Positions 21,814 to 32,539 of a DNA stretch of 64,000 bases are shown one piece after another; position 1 is the stretch's first letter, and the number at the start of each line of letters is the position of its first letter. The DNA is from Folioceros fuciformis (taxonomy: Eukaryota > Anthocerotophyta > Anthocerotopsida > Anthocerotales): positions 508,276 through 572,275 of the forward strand of contig JBNGIO010006379.1 of the NCBI GenBank assembly GCA_049999805.1. Direction: 5' to 3'. The notes beneath the pieces were generated by a model. That model was given only the letters and a program-made list of their open reading frames with translations. It ran no database searches and was not told the DNA's origin. The position numbers and the translations under genes were made by a program.

Positions 21814-22527
21814 TGTCCGGCTCCCACGCGCAGCAGAGCTAGATTCCACCAGCAACGGAACAGTATCCCAACGGTACACAATCCCCAGCTCTCGCCACCG
21901 CCCTGCCAAGCCCAGGAGTACCAGCACAGGGCTCACGCCAGTAGCACCACCTCCGGAGCTCACGACTCCCACCTGCTGCTGCTCTAAGCCAGCATGAACC
22001 TATGGCATTTCAAAGTGTCATTGACGTGCATTTCAAAAGCATTTCCCTGTTTCTGGCCCCGCAACCTGGTGCCAACCCTAAGCAAAGGCAAGAAGGTCAA
22101 TCCAGAGCATATTTCAAAACTTGCCCGTTTGCTTGCTTTGATCTGGGAGCTTGGCTTGTTATCTCGTGTGCTAACTGGAGGGCACAACGAAATGCCGTGC
22201 CGTTTGCGTGCTGTCCACAATATAGACATGGATTCAAGAAGTTTATGTGATTTGTCCACTAGAGACATGGACTCATGGGGGGCCTTGGCGGCCCTTTGCA
22301 GTAGGTAGTTATTTTGGACGGGGTCCCGGGTCTCTCTCTCAAATCTGAGCGTGGCGAGAGTGATGCCCTCGTTCTGCGTGGAGGAGAAGGCCTTGCTGAT
22401 CCCCCAACACGGGATCATGGTCTACAGCTACCTAGTTTCGCTGTTCCAGATAATTCCCGGCATGGCCTATGGTCTGCAGCTATCTGATTGCGCTACTCGT
22501 CGTAACAAAATTTAAAGAGCTCTGTTG
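21814..22527. other. Upstream region of the B-box gene; no gene seen
   Basis: This lies between the B-box gene ATG and the stop of the AP2 gene, both on the minus strand. It probably holds the B-box promoter and 5' UTR plus the AP2 3' UTR. Overlapping open frames show no domain. Confidence 0.5.
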
Positions 22528-23931
22528 CTATAACGAATTACACCGTAATCGGACTTCGGGGATGGTGTAAAGGTAGACAGGCAGACTGGACTCCAGCTCG
22601 TGGCCTTCAGAGAAGAATGACAGATCCTGATAGGCCACCTCGCCTTGCCCCTCCTCGTAGCCAAGGGCAGGGGGAGGCTCTTCTTCCAGCCCAGGAAGCT
22701 CGGGAACCGACAGTCCGTCCGCGTCGCCCTCAACGTCAAGCTCGTCCTGCTCTTCCTGCTCCTGCTCGGCCTCCGGCTGCCCGTCGGCCGGGGAGTGCGG
22801 ATTCACATCCGCCTTCTGCCGCATCTCCTTGAACATTGTGGACTGCCAGAGCAAACCCAGCGCCGTGGGAGCCTGCGGTGCCGCGGCCCTTTGCGTCCCC
22901 GCTCTCGCCCGCGCGCCAACATTGCTCATCCCTAAACTCGGGAACTGGTAGGGCTCGCTGGCCTGCCCCGGCCACATCCTTGACGGCTGCTCCTCCTCCG
23001 GCCCGCCGTGGGCCTGAGACTCTTGCTGCTGCTCAGCGGAAACAGCAGAAGCAACAGATGCAGCAGCAGTGCTTTGCTTATGAGCTGTCTCATCTCCATC
23101 TTCCCAGCCCGCTCCGGAGCCGGAGGATCCAGGTCCAGGCTGCCTTGGCCGGAGCCACTTGATGTAGTGGCTGAGGTCGAAATTGGTGACGGCGTTGAGC
23201 CCCCGGTGCTGGATGGCGGCCATGTCGTAGGCCGCGGCGGCCTCCTCCTGCGTGCTGTAGGTGCCGAGGTACAAGTACTTGTTGCCGAAGACGCGGCCGA
23301 TTCTGGCCTCCCACCGGCCGTTGTGGTGGTGCCTGGCCACGCCCCGGTACTTGGAGACACCACGGGAGAAGCCGCTGCTTTTCCGGCGCAGCGACGCCAG
23401 GTACTCCTCCCGGGACACGCTCTGCATCTCGTCAACGTCCCGCGTGTAATCCGTGACGGGGAAGTTGATGGTGGTGCCCGGCCCCCAGTACTTGAGCGCC
23501 GCGAGGTCATAGGCTCGGGCTGCCGCTTCCTCCTCGTCGTAGGCTCCCAGGTACACTTGCTTCCCCTTCTTGTTCTGACTCTGATTCCAGGTGCTCTTAT
23601 CCCACAGATGCGCCTCGTAGCGCCCGGTCCAGCGATGCCGGGTCACCCCTCGGTAGATTGAGCTCCTCTTCCCACTCACGCAGGGCGGGATTTTGCTAAT
23701 GCGGTCCTTGGCCGTGGATCCCCGGTCCCGCCTCGCTCGCTTCGTAGCTCTCTGCTCGTCCGCGGGAACAATGGACGCTGGCGGGGAAGCAGGAAGTCCT
23801 CTCTTCAAGTCCCTCTGTAGCTGCTGCTGCTGCTGCTTGTCCTGCTTGTCCTGCTCCACCCCGTCTGCAACGGGCGTTGAAGCCGGCTTCCCGTCTGCAT
23901 GTTGCACATGCCTGTGCACCGGGTGGTCCAT
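22528..23931 (-). CDS. WRINKLED1-like double AP2/ERF transcription factor
   Basis: 467 codons in one exon from the ATG at 23931; a longer frame upstream begins with a non-ATG codon. The first AP2 domain covers about 91-158 ([58 protein letters not shown]). The linker holds [20 protein letters not shown], and the second AP2 domain covers about 193-252 ([52 protein letters not shown]). The linker and the VYL tripeptide (residues 126-128) are hallmarks of the WRI1 subgroup. WRI1 activates glycolytic and plastid fatty-acid synthesis genes through AW-box promoters in seed plants. Target genes here are inference. The N-terminus has poly-Gln and a basic KRARRDR patch. The C-terminus is acidic, fitting an activation domain. 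In Arabidopsis, VYL is encoded by a 9-bp micro-exon; here the gene is uninterrupted. Confidence 0.9.
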   Translation of the reverse strand: MDHPVHRHVQHADGKPASTPVADGVEQDKQDKQQQQQLQRDLKRGLPASPPASIVPADEQRATKRARRDRGSTAKDRISKIPPCVSGKRSSIYRGVTRHRWTGRYEAHLWDKSTWNQSQNKKGKQVYLGAYDEEEAAARAYDLAALKYWGPGTTINFPVTDYTRDVDEMQSVSREEYLASLRRKSSGFSRGVSKYRGVARHHHNGRWEARIGRVFGNKYLYLGTYSTQEEAAAAYDMAAIQHRGLNAVTNFDLSHYIKWLRPRQPGPGSSGSGAGWEDGDETAHKQSTAAASVASAVSAEQQQESQAHGGPEEEQPSRMWPGQASEPYQFPSLGMSNVGARARAGTQRAAAPQAPTALGLLWQSTMFKEMRQKADVNPHSPADGQPEAEQEQEEQDELDVEGDADGLSVPELPGLEEEPPPALGYEEGQGEVAYQDLSFFSEGHELESSLPVYLYTIPEVRLRCNSL

Positions 23932-24854
23932 GGGAGCAGCTGCATCCCAGCATTCACAAGTCAGTCCTGCAGCTGAATTGCGCGCGAGCGAGAGGGAGCT
24001 CAGGCGGAGGATGACTGGCGGCAGCACCTGCTGCTGTGATGAGGACGAGCAGAGGAGGCTCGCTCGGGGATGGAGGCTACAATGAGTGACGAGAAGGGAA
24101 CTCGGGGATTGAAGAAGGGGCAGGATAGTGCAGCGCAGCGCAGGGTATAGGGGAAGGGTGCGCAGGACGCAGGGCCAAAAGGAGGGCGGCGGGGCAACGG
24201 TCCAGGCTTGGAAGCGTGGAAACGACAGTGGGAGCAGGAGCAGAGATGGTGGCAACGGTTGGAGTTTCGTGCGTGGAACGGGACAAAGTAGCTGAAGGGG
24301 CGCGGGTAGCGACACCCACAGGCGCGAGCTACCCGTTGTCGACAACCAGCGCTTGTCGCGGCGCGGTTGGTAACCTCACCTCACCTCGCCTCCCTGTTCC
24401 CTGTTCTCACCGCACTCTGCCTTGCCATCACAAAGTACACACTAGTAAGGAGCGGCAATGCCGTTATTTTGCAGCCGCATCTGGTGTGCATGCCGGCACT
24501 ATCCGCCCTCGCTGCTCCTAATTCCGCAAACGTCCCACCCCAAACCGCTACTCAAGTCCCCACGACCGGTTATCGCATCTCTTTACTTTGGCGTGTTTCC
24601 CGTCCCCACGTCACAACTTGTGTTCCATTTTGGAGACTTCCGCTTACGCATAACCACAGCAGGCGGCTACTATCCACCATTTAACGAACTCTTTCCCTTT
24701 CTACATTCAGAATCCGACAAGGGAAAGGGGTTGGCCTCCCGAGCCCTACTCCTCCTACCTTCGTCGTAGTAGGTTCGGGACAGAGTTTTTTTAGTCTCCG
24801 ACAGCGGGTAAAATGATATTCCACATAAGCGGTGGGTGCAGTTTCCCGATTCCG
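23932..24854. other. Upstream region of the AP2 gene; no gene seen
   Basis: Probably the promoter and long 5' UTR of the WRI1-like gene, followed by non-coding DNA. Open frames on the plus strand (24216-24521, 24367-24684, 24458-24769) overlap each other and lack domains. Confidence 0.5.
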
Positions 24855-25259
24855 TCACCTACACCCGGCCTTGTCTTGGGCCTCCACGCATTGGAATAGA
24901 TAAATATAACGTAAACTCGTCACCTTGCCGTTGCGACTTATGAGGCTCAAGGACTTTTCAAGGTGCACTCCTTGGTCGCATTCCTTGACCAAGGAGTGCA
25001 CAAAGGTGTATTTATGGTCATCGGAATAGGGATCTTCTCTTTCCTTGGTGGTGGCTTTCTTTTGACAATCCATTGCTTTGCAAAGAGCATTGGCCAATGT
25101 GGTCTTTAAAATAGAGGTGCAAGGACTTTTTAAGGTGCACTCCTTGACCAAGGAGTGCACAAAGGTGTATTTATGGCCATAGGAATAGGGATCTTCTTTT
25201 TCCTTGGTGGTGGCTTTCTTTTGACAATCCATCAACTGCAGGTCAAGCATCTTCGGCAT
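24855..25259 (-). CDS. Short repetitive ORF of unknown function, probably transposon-derived
   Basis: 134 codons, ATG at 25259. The peptide is largely two copies of one block: DCQKKATTKEKEDPYS..HKYTFVHSLVKEC and DCQKKATTKEREDPYS..HKYTFVHSLVKEC. They arise because the ORF spans the two direct DNA repeats at 24949-25232. No known domain is recognised. It could be a fragment of a mobile-element protein or a chance frame through a repeat. Conservation of the block between copies, with synonymous as well as amino-acid changes, leaves coding possible but unproven. Confidence 0.25.
   Translation of the reverse strand: MPKMLDLQLMDCQKKATTKEKEDPYSYGHKYTFVHSLVKECTLKSPCTSILKTTLANALCKAMDCQKKATTKEREDPYSDDHKYTFVHSLVKECDQGVHLEKSLSLISRNGKVTSLRYIYLFQCVEAQDKAGCR
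24949..25232. repeat. Two direct repeats (about 112-125 bp), each carrying a palindrome
   Basis: Copies lie at about 24949-25073 and 25121-25232. Each begins GGACTTTT.AAGGTGCACTCC and ends TTTCTTTTGACAATCCAT. Each holds an inverted repeat with arm GTGCACTCCTTG. In the right copy the 12-base arms are separated by only 2 bases. In the left copy the arms are 15 bases (GTGCACTCCTTGGTC) with a 9-base loop. Part of the sequence to the right recurs at 4095-4330. This looks like a small non-autonomous mobile element or its remains. Confidence 0.8.
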
Positions 25260-25856
25260 CGATGGTAGGTAGGCCTTTCGTTATTTCTCATTACCATATT
25301 TCGGAAGCAATAGATGGTCTTGAGAATGATATTTAAAGGGTATAGTACCCCTTTTTTGGCCTGTTGCCCTTCATCTTGTTGGAGTTGTTTATCTTCATCG
25401 TTTTTTTAATAATAAAAATATATATCATATTGATCACCAATTAAATAAAAGTTTTATCCAAGCAAGAAATACACAAATCTGCACGTAAAATTACCAAACA
25501 AGAAACCTCAATTTCCATTTTGCTAGTCTACTACTAAAGTACTCATTTTCTTGTAGCAAAAATTTATGCTACTCATTCTGGCAACTGGAAATTGAGCAAT
25601 CTTGGTGTCGTCTAGGTTAGCAAAGGTCAATGATGTTAGAGACTATGCGTCTCCAACATCGAGGTGGGAGTGAATTCGTTCTCAATTTCCACCTGGCCAA
25701 TCTTGCCACTATCATGTGGCGAGCTTGGGTAGAAGTCTATAAAAAACATGCTATTGCAAAGCGGCAAGAGCCCTATTAATGTCACACCTTGACTCATAGC
25801 AGCATCCACCTACATAAGGCCTATGCAACTCGGTTATGTACCGGTGCGCATTGTTG
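25260..25856. other. AT-rich intergenic DNA; no gene seen
   Basis: No open frame of note and no recognisable domain. Contains the pyrimidine block near 25328-25370 that is shared with 4262-4330. Confidence 0.5.
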
Positions 25857-26378
25857 TTGAGGATTATGATGCAAGCTCATATATGATTTGAGGGTGTGTT
25901 ACTTGTTTCACATTGATCTCCCTAAATGGTTGGTGCAAAAAGTGTAAGGAACCTTGTAATAAGCAAGTTACACTATCGTTTACGGCTACTACTTGCAATT
26001 CAAGTTTCAAGACATAGGCAACCACTTTCACAGCCAAAAGGGATTTTATGAGGTTCACTCATGAGGAGTTTAGTATGAAAGAAGTAAGGGGAGAAGCCTC
26101 AAATTTGTGTAAACAGATGCAAGGAAGGCATTTCTTTTGCGTCTTCACCATTAAGAGAGCCCTTGTTCACCACCCTTCAAAAGTTATTATCTTATGAGTA
26201 GATATAGTCTATATGCAAGACTTGTTTTCAAACATTTCAGAACTAGGGAGCCCACTAGCTAGACCGCACCTAGGAAAACCACATTGTGCTAATAGCCCAA
26301 GAACACCAAGCATTGAAGGTCTATCCTTAGGTGACATGACAATGGTTATACCCACATCTTCTCATGCAACTAGCAAAC
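25857..26378. repeat. 522-bp duplicated segment, left copy
   Basis: About 522 bases beginning TTGAGGATTATGATGCAAGC that recur, closely similar and colinear, at 31274-31795. Here the segment directly abuts the copia 3' LTR; in the right copy it abuts a truncated LTR of the same family. Confidence 0.92.
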
Positions 26379-26625
26379 TAAAGCGGGAGCAGGGAGAACG
26401 ATGCTGACGAGGGGAACGCTGATTGTTTTGGGTAGCGACTATAAATACAAAGTGTGTTAACCGCTATTTAGTTTTGGTTGTTTAATTGTTCGTAACTACG
26501 CTAACTACTTTCTTTACTATTAGTTATATGTCTGCTTAAGTAGGGTAAAAACAAAACGTGCCCTAATGTTCATGCCTCACTCCACGATGCATGTCGGCGG
26601 TGTGCCAACACGCGGTGCGCCAACA
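26379..26625 (-). repeat. 3' LTR of the copia element
   Basis: Begins TGTTGGCGCACC on the minus strand and closely matches the 5' LTR over 247 bp. It is preceded by the polypurine tract. Confidence 0.9.
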
Positions 26626-26696
26626 CTCCCCCTCACCATGGATCCGATTTCATGAGTCTTGGTCCTTCCCTGATGATGACGTGTGTTTACCGACTA

Positions 26697-29600
26697 TTTG
26701 GGTTGCTCCCCCTCAAGCTTGGATTTGAGATAAGATTCTTTGTTTACAAGCCCTATTGCAGTTATGTGCTTTTCGTGAAGTGGCTTGGATAACCCTTTGG
26801 TGAGGAGGTCTGCGGTATTCTCTGTTGTGCGAATGTATTTGAGGATCACCTATTGTTAGCCACTATCTGACGGATGAAGTAATGTTGAATTTCCACATGT
26901 TTCATCCTGGCGTGCAGGACTGGGTTGTAGGTCATTGTGATGGCGGATTGATTATCGCAACACAGTTCGGTTGGTTTCGATTGTGATTCATTAATATCAT
27001 GCATAAATTGCCTGATCCACAAAATTTCTTTTGCGGCTAGAGTTGTTGCCGCATACTCAGCTTCAGTCAACGATGTGCAGATTGTCTGTATTTTCTTACT
27101 TGCCCAAGAGATTGTGGAGGTGTTGATTCGCATGCAATAAGTTGCAACAGATTTCCTCAAGTCTGGGTCGCTAGCCCAGTCTAGTCTGCATCGGACAAAC
27201 CGATTAGTTTGAGCTTGGTTGTAGAGTCACCTTTGTACAATAATCCCAAAGATTTGGTCTTCTTGAGATAGCATAGAATTCGTTTTACGCTTGTCCAGTA
27301 GGCTTTTCCATGATTTGCCATATATCTAGCTACAATGTTTACAGCTAATGCGACGTCCGACCTTGTCTATATGGACAAATACAACAGACTACCTACTGCC
27401 TCATTGTAAGGAACATTTATCATTTCGTTGACACCTTGTGGTGACGTAGGGCAGTCGAGTGCATAAACTTTCTCACCAGCTGCTATTGGTGTAGCAACGG
27501 GTTTAGCATCGGATAGATTAAACCTGGAAACCAGCTGGTCAACATAATGCTCCTAGTGGATGAAGAAAGAACTATCGGTTGTGTTGTGCTCGAACTGAAC
27601 TCCAAGAGCGTAGCAAACAGGTCTCATATCTACCACGTCGTACTCCTTGGCGGTTTAGACGCTCGGCAAAAGGGTTTTAGGAAGGCGTATAAGGAACGGT
27701 GTATTGACGAAGAATCCCTTTGCAGGTACAAAATGAGTGAAAAGGTTGATTGGTGTATTCCCCGAGGTTGTCCTTTTGAAGTGTGCGGACCTAAAACCCT
27801 GTTTGTCTCTCTACAGCTGTGACGTACTCCTTGAAGGGGGAAAAGGCCTTATCTTTGTGACGGAGGAAGTATATATGGCAGTATCGCCTCCACTCGTCCA
27901 AACAGATAATAAAGTAGAGATGATCGCCGAAGCTGGTGGTGCTCATGGGGCCACGGAGATCAGAGTGAATAGTTTCTAGTAGATGACGGCTCGAGTGGGG
28001 GCAACGTCTTTGAAAGGTAACTAAGTGAGCTTGGCATATTGACAGATCTCATAGAAGAAATCTTTGTGACCTTTGATTTGGATAGGGTCTCTATACATGC
28101 TAGGATTAGCAAAAGCATGGAGATAGCCGGGGTTCATGTGACCAGTACAATAGTGCCAAACGAGGGCATGGAGATNNNNNNNNNNGGGGTTCATGTGACC
28201 AGTACAATAGTGCCAAACGAGGGCATGGAGATAGCGGGGGTTCATGTGACCAGTACAATAGTGCCAAACGAGGGCATGATTCTGATGAGTTGGAGAGGTG
28301 GCTAAGGAGCTGTCCAGTAACAGAGAGGAAGTCGACTGTATGTTTAGAAGGTAAAGATTGTTGTATGGGAGATCATGAGCAAGTGCTATTTGGTTTTTAT
28401 CTTTCGAGTGGTATATTGTAGTGATTACCTCGAAATGTAATGACAAGATCATGCTCGGTTGCAAGCTTACGGACTGATAGCAGGTTCTTTGTCATCGCAG
28501 GAATGTGGAGAACTCCATTAATGGTGAGCAGCTCCTTGTGAGATAATCTGAGCTGGACTTCTCCCAATCCTTGGATGGCTAGAGCGTTGTCGTTGCCAAG
28601 CAGGACGTGTTCGTCCGAAAGTGTATTATGGTATGAAGTAAACAAGTCGCGACTGCTACAGATGTGGGTCTTCGCTTCGGAATCCATGAACCACTTGCTG
28701 ATGTCGGTCCTTGTGAGTGTGAGACAGACTGCTAAAATTGAGTTTGCAGTGGATGGAGTCGAAGGTTGCAACAGGTGTGACTCGTTCCTTGGGGAGTCAC
28801 GACGAAGTTCGCCTACAACCTTCTTGCGACACTCATATTCATAGTGCCCGGGGATCCTGCACCATTTGCAGGGCCCCTTTGTTGTCCTTCGTTGCTGCTA
28901 TTGTTTGTTGCCGCTGAGAAAGGGCTATGCTCTAGGTTGATTATGGGGCTTCCTTGTGGTGAAGTTAGGCCTAAAGCCACCTTGTCTTCCGCCCTTGCCT
29001 CGAGATGTGAAGAGGGCGTGGTTTGGGCCTGCACTGGACCTGGGGTTACCTGAACGACTGAACTCTTCCTCTACCAAGGCTCCTATAACTTCTGAGAGAG
29101 TGTAGGCTAGTATTCCTCTAGATGTTGCTACTTCAATAGACTGCCGTAGGACAGAATTTTGCGAACTGATGAAAGTTCTATAAGAGGGTCGAAGAGAGGT
29201 GAGTAGTGTGACAGCTGCTTGCAACTCTGTGATAGTTGTGCCACTGGCTGCAAGCCTGGCTCGCAAGGACCTAAAATTGTGAATGTGCTACTCTACGGTT
29301 TCGCCTTCTTTCATTTTCAGTGAGTAAAACTGACGTGTGGCGTTGATCAGGGACATGGAGCTTTGAGCTTGGAACATGTCCTTAAAGACACTCCACACCT
29401 TTCTGAGGTATTCTGACCTTGTGTATGAGGTAACATGCTTTTATCTAATGATGAGATGAGAGTACTGTGTGCTCTCTTATCTTTCTTATGCCCAGTTGCA
29501 ATCTCGTCTGGGGTTGTAGGAGGCACAGTGGTTGTAGATGGTTGCTTGAGGGTTCCATCTACAACAGACATTAGATCGTGCTCCTCTAGGAGCGTAGTGA

Positions 29601-29706
29601 TGCGCACCTGCCATGCCTCAAAATCGCTTCCATTGAAACGATCTCGGACACGGAATTCTATCTTTGAGATAATTGTGGAGAGTACTGAGGGTGTTGAAGT
29701 CGTCAT
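26697..29706 (-). pseudogene. Copia gag-pol remnant lacking most of reverse transcriptase
   Basis: Read on the minus strand from the likely gag ATG at 29706. First comes a gag domain (FEAWQVRITTLLEEHDLM). Next is a CCHC-type knuckle (CKWCRIPGHYEYEC). A protease follows whose active-site block reads WFMDSEAKTHICS, where the family has D-S-G-A, so the catalytic-loop glycine is replaced by Glu. Then come a GAG-pre-integrase motif present in three tandem copies (28121-28290) and integrase (ILRQYTVPYTPSQNPFAERL). The sequence then passes, near 27,560, directly to the end of RT (DAKPVATPIAAGE) and RNase H (LIGLSDADWASDPDL, SLTEAEYAATT). Several stops and frame changes separate the blocks. It is inactive. 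Confidence 0.88.
28121..28290. repeat. 51-bp in-frame triplication within the copia polyprotein, with a 10-N gap
   Basis: Three copies of a 51-base (17-codon) unit with starts near 28133, 28190 and 28241 encode LHALVWHYCTGHMNP-type peptides on the minus strand. Ten N at 28176-28185 interrupt the first junction. From the unit size, the true missing length would be about four bases, so the N run looks like a mis-sized tandem join. Confidence 0.9.
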
Positions 29707-30272
29707 TATGTAATGCTGAAAAACCCTAAGAGGGTCAAAGGGTAGCATCTACCAAGGGATTCTACTATGGGTAAGGCTCTACTGTATCTAGATGTAGAGT
29801 TGTGTTGAGAGTTTATTGATTACAAGGCGCAGCGCCTCTAATTGGGGTTCCACGCAGTCGAGTTGAATCTTAAGGTAGTCCTGTGTGGAAAGGAGACCTG
29901 GTAAAGGCACATGAGAGAAATCATGGGGTTGATTTGGTTCAAGAATTGACCGATTATGTGGGCTTGAGATTTTTGATGGGTGCAGATAAGGGCTGCTAGC
30001 ACTGGGTCTGTGCTCAAAAGAAGGTTGTCTACGTCTGGGGGGTTAGCTTATAAGTTCTGTACATTTGCCGTAGAGGCTTTGGCACTTCTGAGTCGTCTTG
30101 CTGACTGGTACATATTGATAGAGCTTGTTTCTTCGGCATTCCGCTTACTCTGAGATTGCTGAATAATAAGTGCTGCGGACGCGCTGTAGGGTCATAGCTT
30201 TAAGCTGTAAAGGCCCAATCGAAAGATCGACAATAGCACATGGTCGTGCAAAGCGACCGGGCTCTAATACCA

Positions 30273-30519
30273 TAAAGCCGGAGTAGGGAGAACGATGCTG
30301 ACGAGGGGAACGGTGATTGTTTTGGGTTGCGACTATAAATACAAAGTATGTTAACCGCTATTTAGTTTTGGCGGTTTAATAGTTCGTAACTACGCTAACT
30401 ACTTTCTTTACTATTAGTTATATGTCTGCTTAAGTAGGGTAAAAACAAAACGTGCCCTAATGTTTGTGCCTTGGTCTACGGTGCATGTCGGCGGTGAGCC
30501 AACAAGCGGTGCAGGAACA
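30273..30519 (-). repeat. 5' LTR of the copia element
   Basis: 247 bp, beginning TGTTCCTGCACC on the minus strand and ending at the initiator-Met primer-binding site. It differs from the 3' LTR at a scatter of positions, so the insertion is not very recent. Confidence 0.9.
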
Positions 30520-31184
30520 CAGACAAGCCTTTGTCATAGTGTGTTGCTCTTGTCATTTGCACTTGCTTATCCATAGTAGGGGCTATAGTGATAATGTCCC
30601 TCCCAACTAGCACCCCTTGCCACTATTTTTCTTGTACTTTGTCTTGTAGGCATTATATTATGTTGGCCTTTGTAAGACTTCCCCACGTTTTGTATTTGAA
30701 AAATGAAAGATGTGGCTAAAAGTGGAAGCGTGTTTTGTCCATCCATGCAATCACAAAAATGGTATATGTACACACATTCATGATTTCAGCAAGCAATAAT
30801 GAAAGCTACCTAGTACGATATACCAATGCCAAATTTATGGCCAATAGAAACTATGCTTCATGTGTGTCTGTTCCAGGAACTACAAGCTTCACGAACGACT
30901 GCTCCTTCTTTTGCTTAGAAAGCTTCCAACTACTTTTTGTGTCCTAAAATGCAAGCTTCTCCTTTAAGTTGTTATCAGAATTGATAGGAAGTGTAGATAA
31001 CATGGTCTTCACTTCTGCCTATGCTCCCAACCCCTCTAGCTGCCTAATCAGTTGTTGGAATAAAGCTGCTACATGTTGTTGCAAAAAAAGGTCACTCTTG
31101 TAACATGGTTGTTACCTATTGGCACAAAGTTTCTATGCTTGGAGTTGCATCTAGTCACTAGTCTACTACCTATGTGCATGAATA
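30520..31184. other. AT-rich DNA right of the copia element; no gene seen
   Basis: Short open frames only (for example 30567-30773 minus and 30735-30947 plus), with no recognisable domain. Possibly older transposon sequence. Confidence 0.5.
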
Positions 31185-32098
31185 GTCCATAGTGTCCCTT
31201 GGTTGTGTGTGCAATAACGCCATGTTGTTCCTACACCACTCACTGTATTTATGCATACGCTTCCATATTTATGTTGAGGATTATGATGCAAGCTCATATA
31301 AGTATTGAGGGTGTGTTACTTGTTTCACATTGATCTCCCTAAATAATTGCTGCAAAAAGTGTAAGGAACCTTGTAAGTAGCAAGCTGCATTATCGTTTAC
31401 GGCTACTACTTGCAATTCAAGTTCCAAGACATGGGCAACCACTTTCACAGCCAAAAGGGATTTTATGAGGTTGACTCATGAGGAGTTTAGTATCAAAGAA
31501 GTAAGAGGGGAAGCCTCAAATTTGCGGAAATAGATGCAAGGAAGGCATTTCTTTTGCCTCTTCACCATTAAGAGAGCCCTTGTTCACCACCCTTCAAGCG
31601 TTATTATTTTACAAGTAGATATAGTCTATATGCAAGACTTGTTTTCAAACATTTCAGAACTAGGGAGCCCACTAGCTAGACCGCACCTAGGAAAACCACG
31701 TTGTGCTAATAGCCTAAGAACACCAAGCATCGAAGATCTGTCCTTAGGTGACATGGGAATGGTTATACCCACATCTTCTCATGCAACTAGCAGACTAAAG
31801 CGGGAGCAGGGAGAACGATGCTGACGAGGGGAACGCTGATTGTTTTGGATAGCGAATATAAATACAAAGTACGTTAACCGCTATTTAGTTTTGACTATTT
31901 AATTGTTCGTAACTACGCTAACTACTTTCTTCACTATTAGTTATATGTCTGCTTAAGCAAGGTAAAAACGAAACGTGCCCTAATGTTCGTGCCTCAGTCC
32001 ACGATGCATGTCGGTGGTCCATAGTGTCCCTTGGTTGCGTGTGCAATAACCCCATGTTGTTCCTACACCACTTATTGTATTTATGCATATGCTTCCAT
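31185..32098. repeat. 82-bp direct repeats flanking a copy of the LTR-adjacent segment
   Basis: Repeats 31185-31266 and 32017-32098 are closely similar (GTCCATAGTGTCCCTTGG at the start, GCTTCCAT at the end). They bracket an insert of 750 bp made of the second copy of the 522-bp segment (31274-31795) plus an LTR fragment (31796-32016). The layout resembles an insertion with an unusually long target-site duplication. Confidence 0.85.
31796..32016 (-). mobile_element. Truncated solo LTR of the same copia family
   Basis: About 221 bp colinear with the 247-bp LTRs at 26379 and 30273. It lacks about 25 bp at the TGTT end, where it meets the 82-bp repeat. No internal element sequence is attached. 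Confidence 0.9.
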
Positions 32099-32539
32099 GA
32101 TACTGACTTCACACATAAGAAAGGCTAGGAGATACTATGTTTGGCAATAATACATCACTATCTGCATTGCACAAAGCCTTTTGAAAGACACTCTGTAGTA
32201 TTTGCTCTTGCTTTGAGTTCCTAAGCATGCCAGCTTCTTTACATTGTACCACATATAAAAAATGTTTGTTCAATTTCTTGAACAAAATGTGCAGAAGCCA
32301 TTCCTATCCTCTTTGTGGCATTATACCCATAACTTGAATCCACTAATGCATGTTACAGCCCCACTGCTCCCTTAAGTGCTATCATGCATAAAAGGTGACA
32401 TAGAAGTGTACCAATTTTTCTCTACAGGCTTGCTTCACATTGACACTCTCATCAAAGTCCATACGCATAATGTCACTCGAGCACTTCCTAATGGCCTATC
32501 TTATGTGGGGTTCCTTTACCTTTTTTAGCAGTTGCCGTA

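Larger units (their letters stand above)
26379..30519 (-). mobile_element. Ty1/copia LTR retrotransposon with large internal deletion
   Basis: Minus-strand element of about 4.1 kb. Both LTRs are 247 bp by my alignment (26379-26625 and 30273-30519). A primer-binding site complementary to initiator tRNA-Met (TGGTATTAGAGC on the minus strand) lies at 30261-30272, next to the 5' LTR. A polypurine tract (GGTGAGGGGGAG on the minus strand) lies just inside the 3' LTR. Flanking CAAAC (left) and CAGAC (right) resemble a 5-bp target-site duplication with one change; the paralogous left flank at 31791-31795 reads CAGAC. Gag, protease, partial integrase and RNase H remain. Most of the reverse transcriptase is missing, so the copy cannot be autonomous. 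Confidence 0.93.

Noticed and set aside
23008-23661. 217-codon plus-strand ORF opposite the AP2 gene
   Set aside because: It is the complement of conserved AP2 coding sequence with strong codon bias, which often leaves the opposite frame open.
27547-27979. Plus-strand ORFs in the copia element
   Set aside because: The minus strand at the same place reads as integrase (YTVPYTPSQNPFAERL), so these are shadows.
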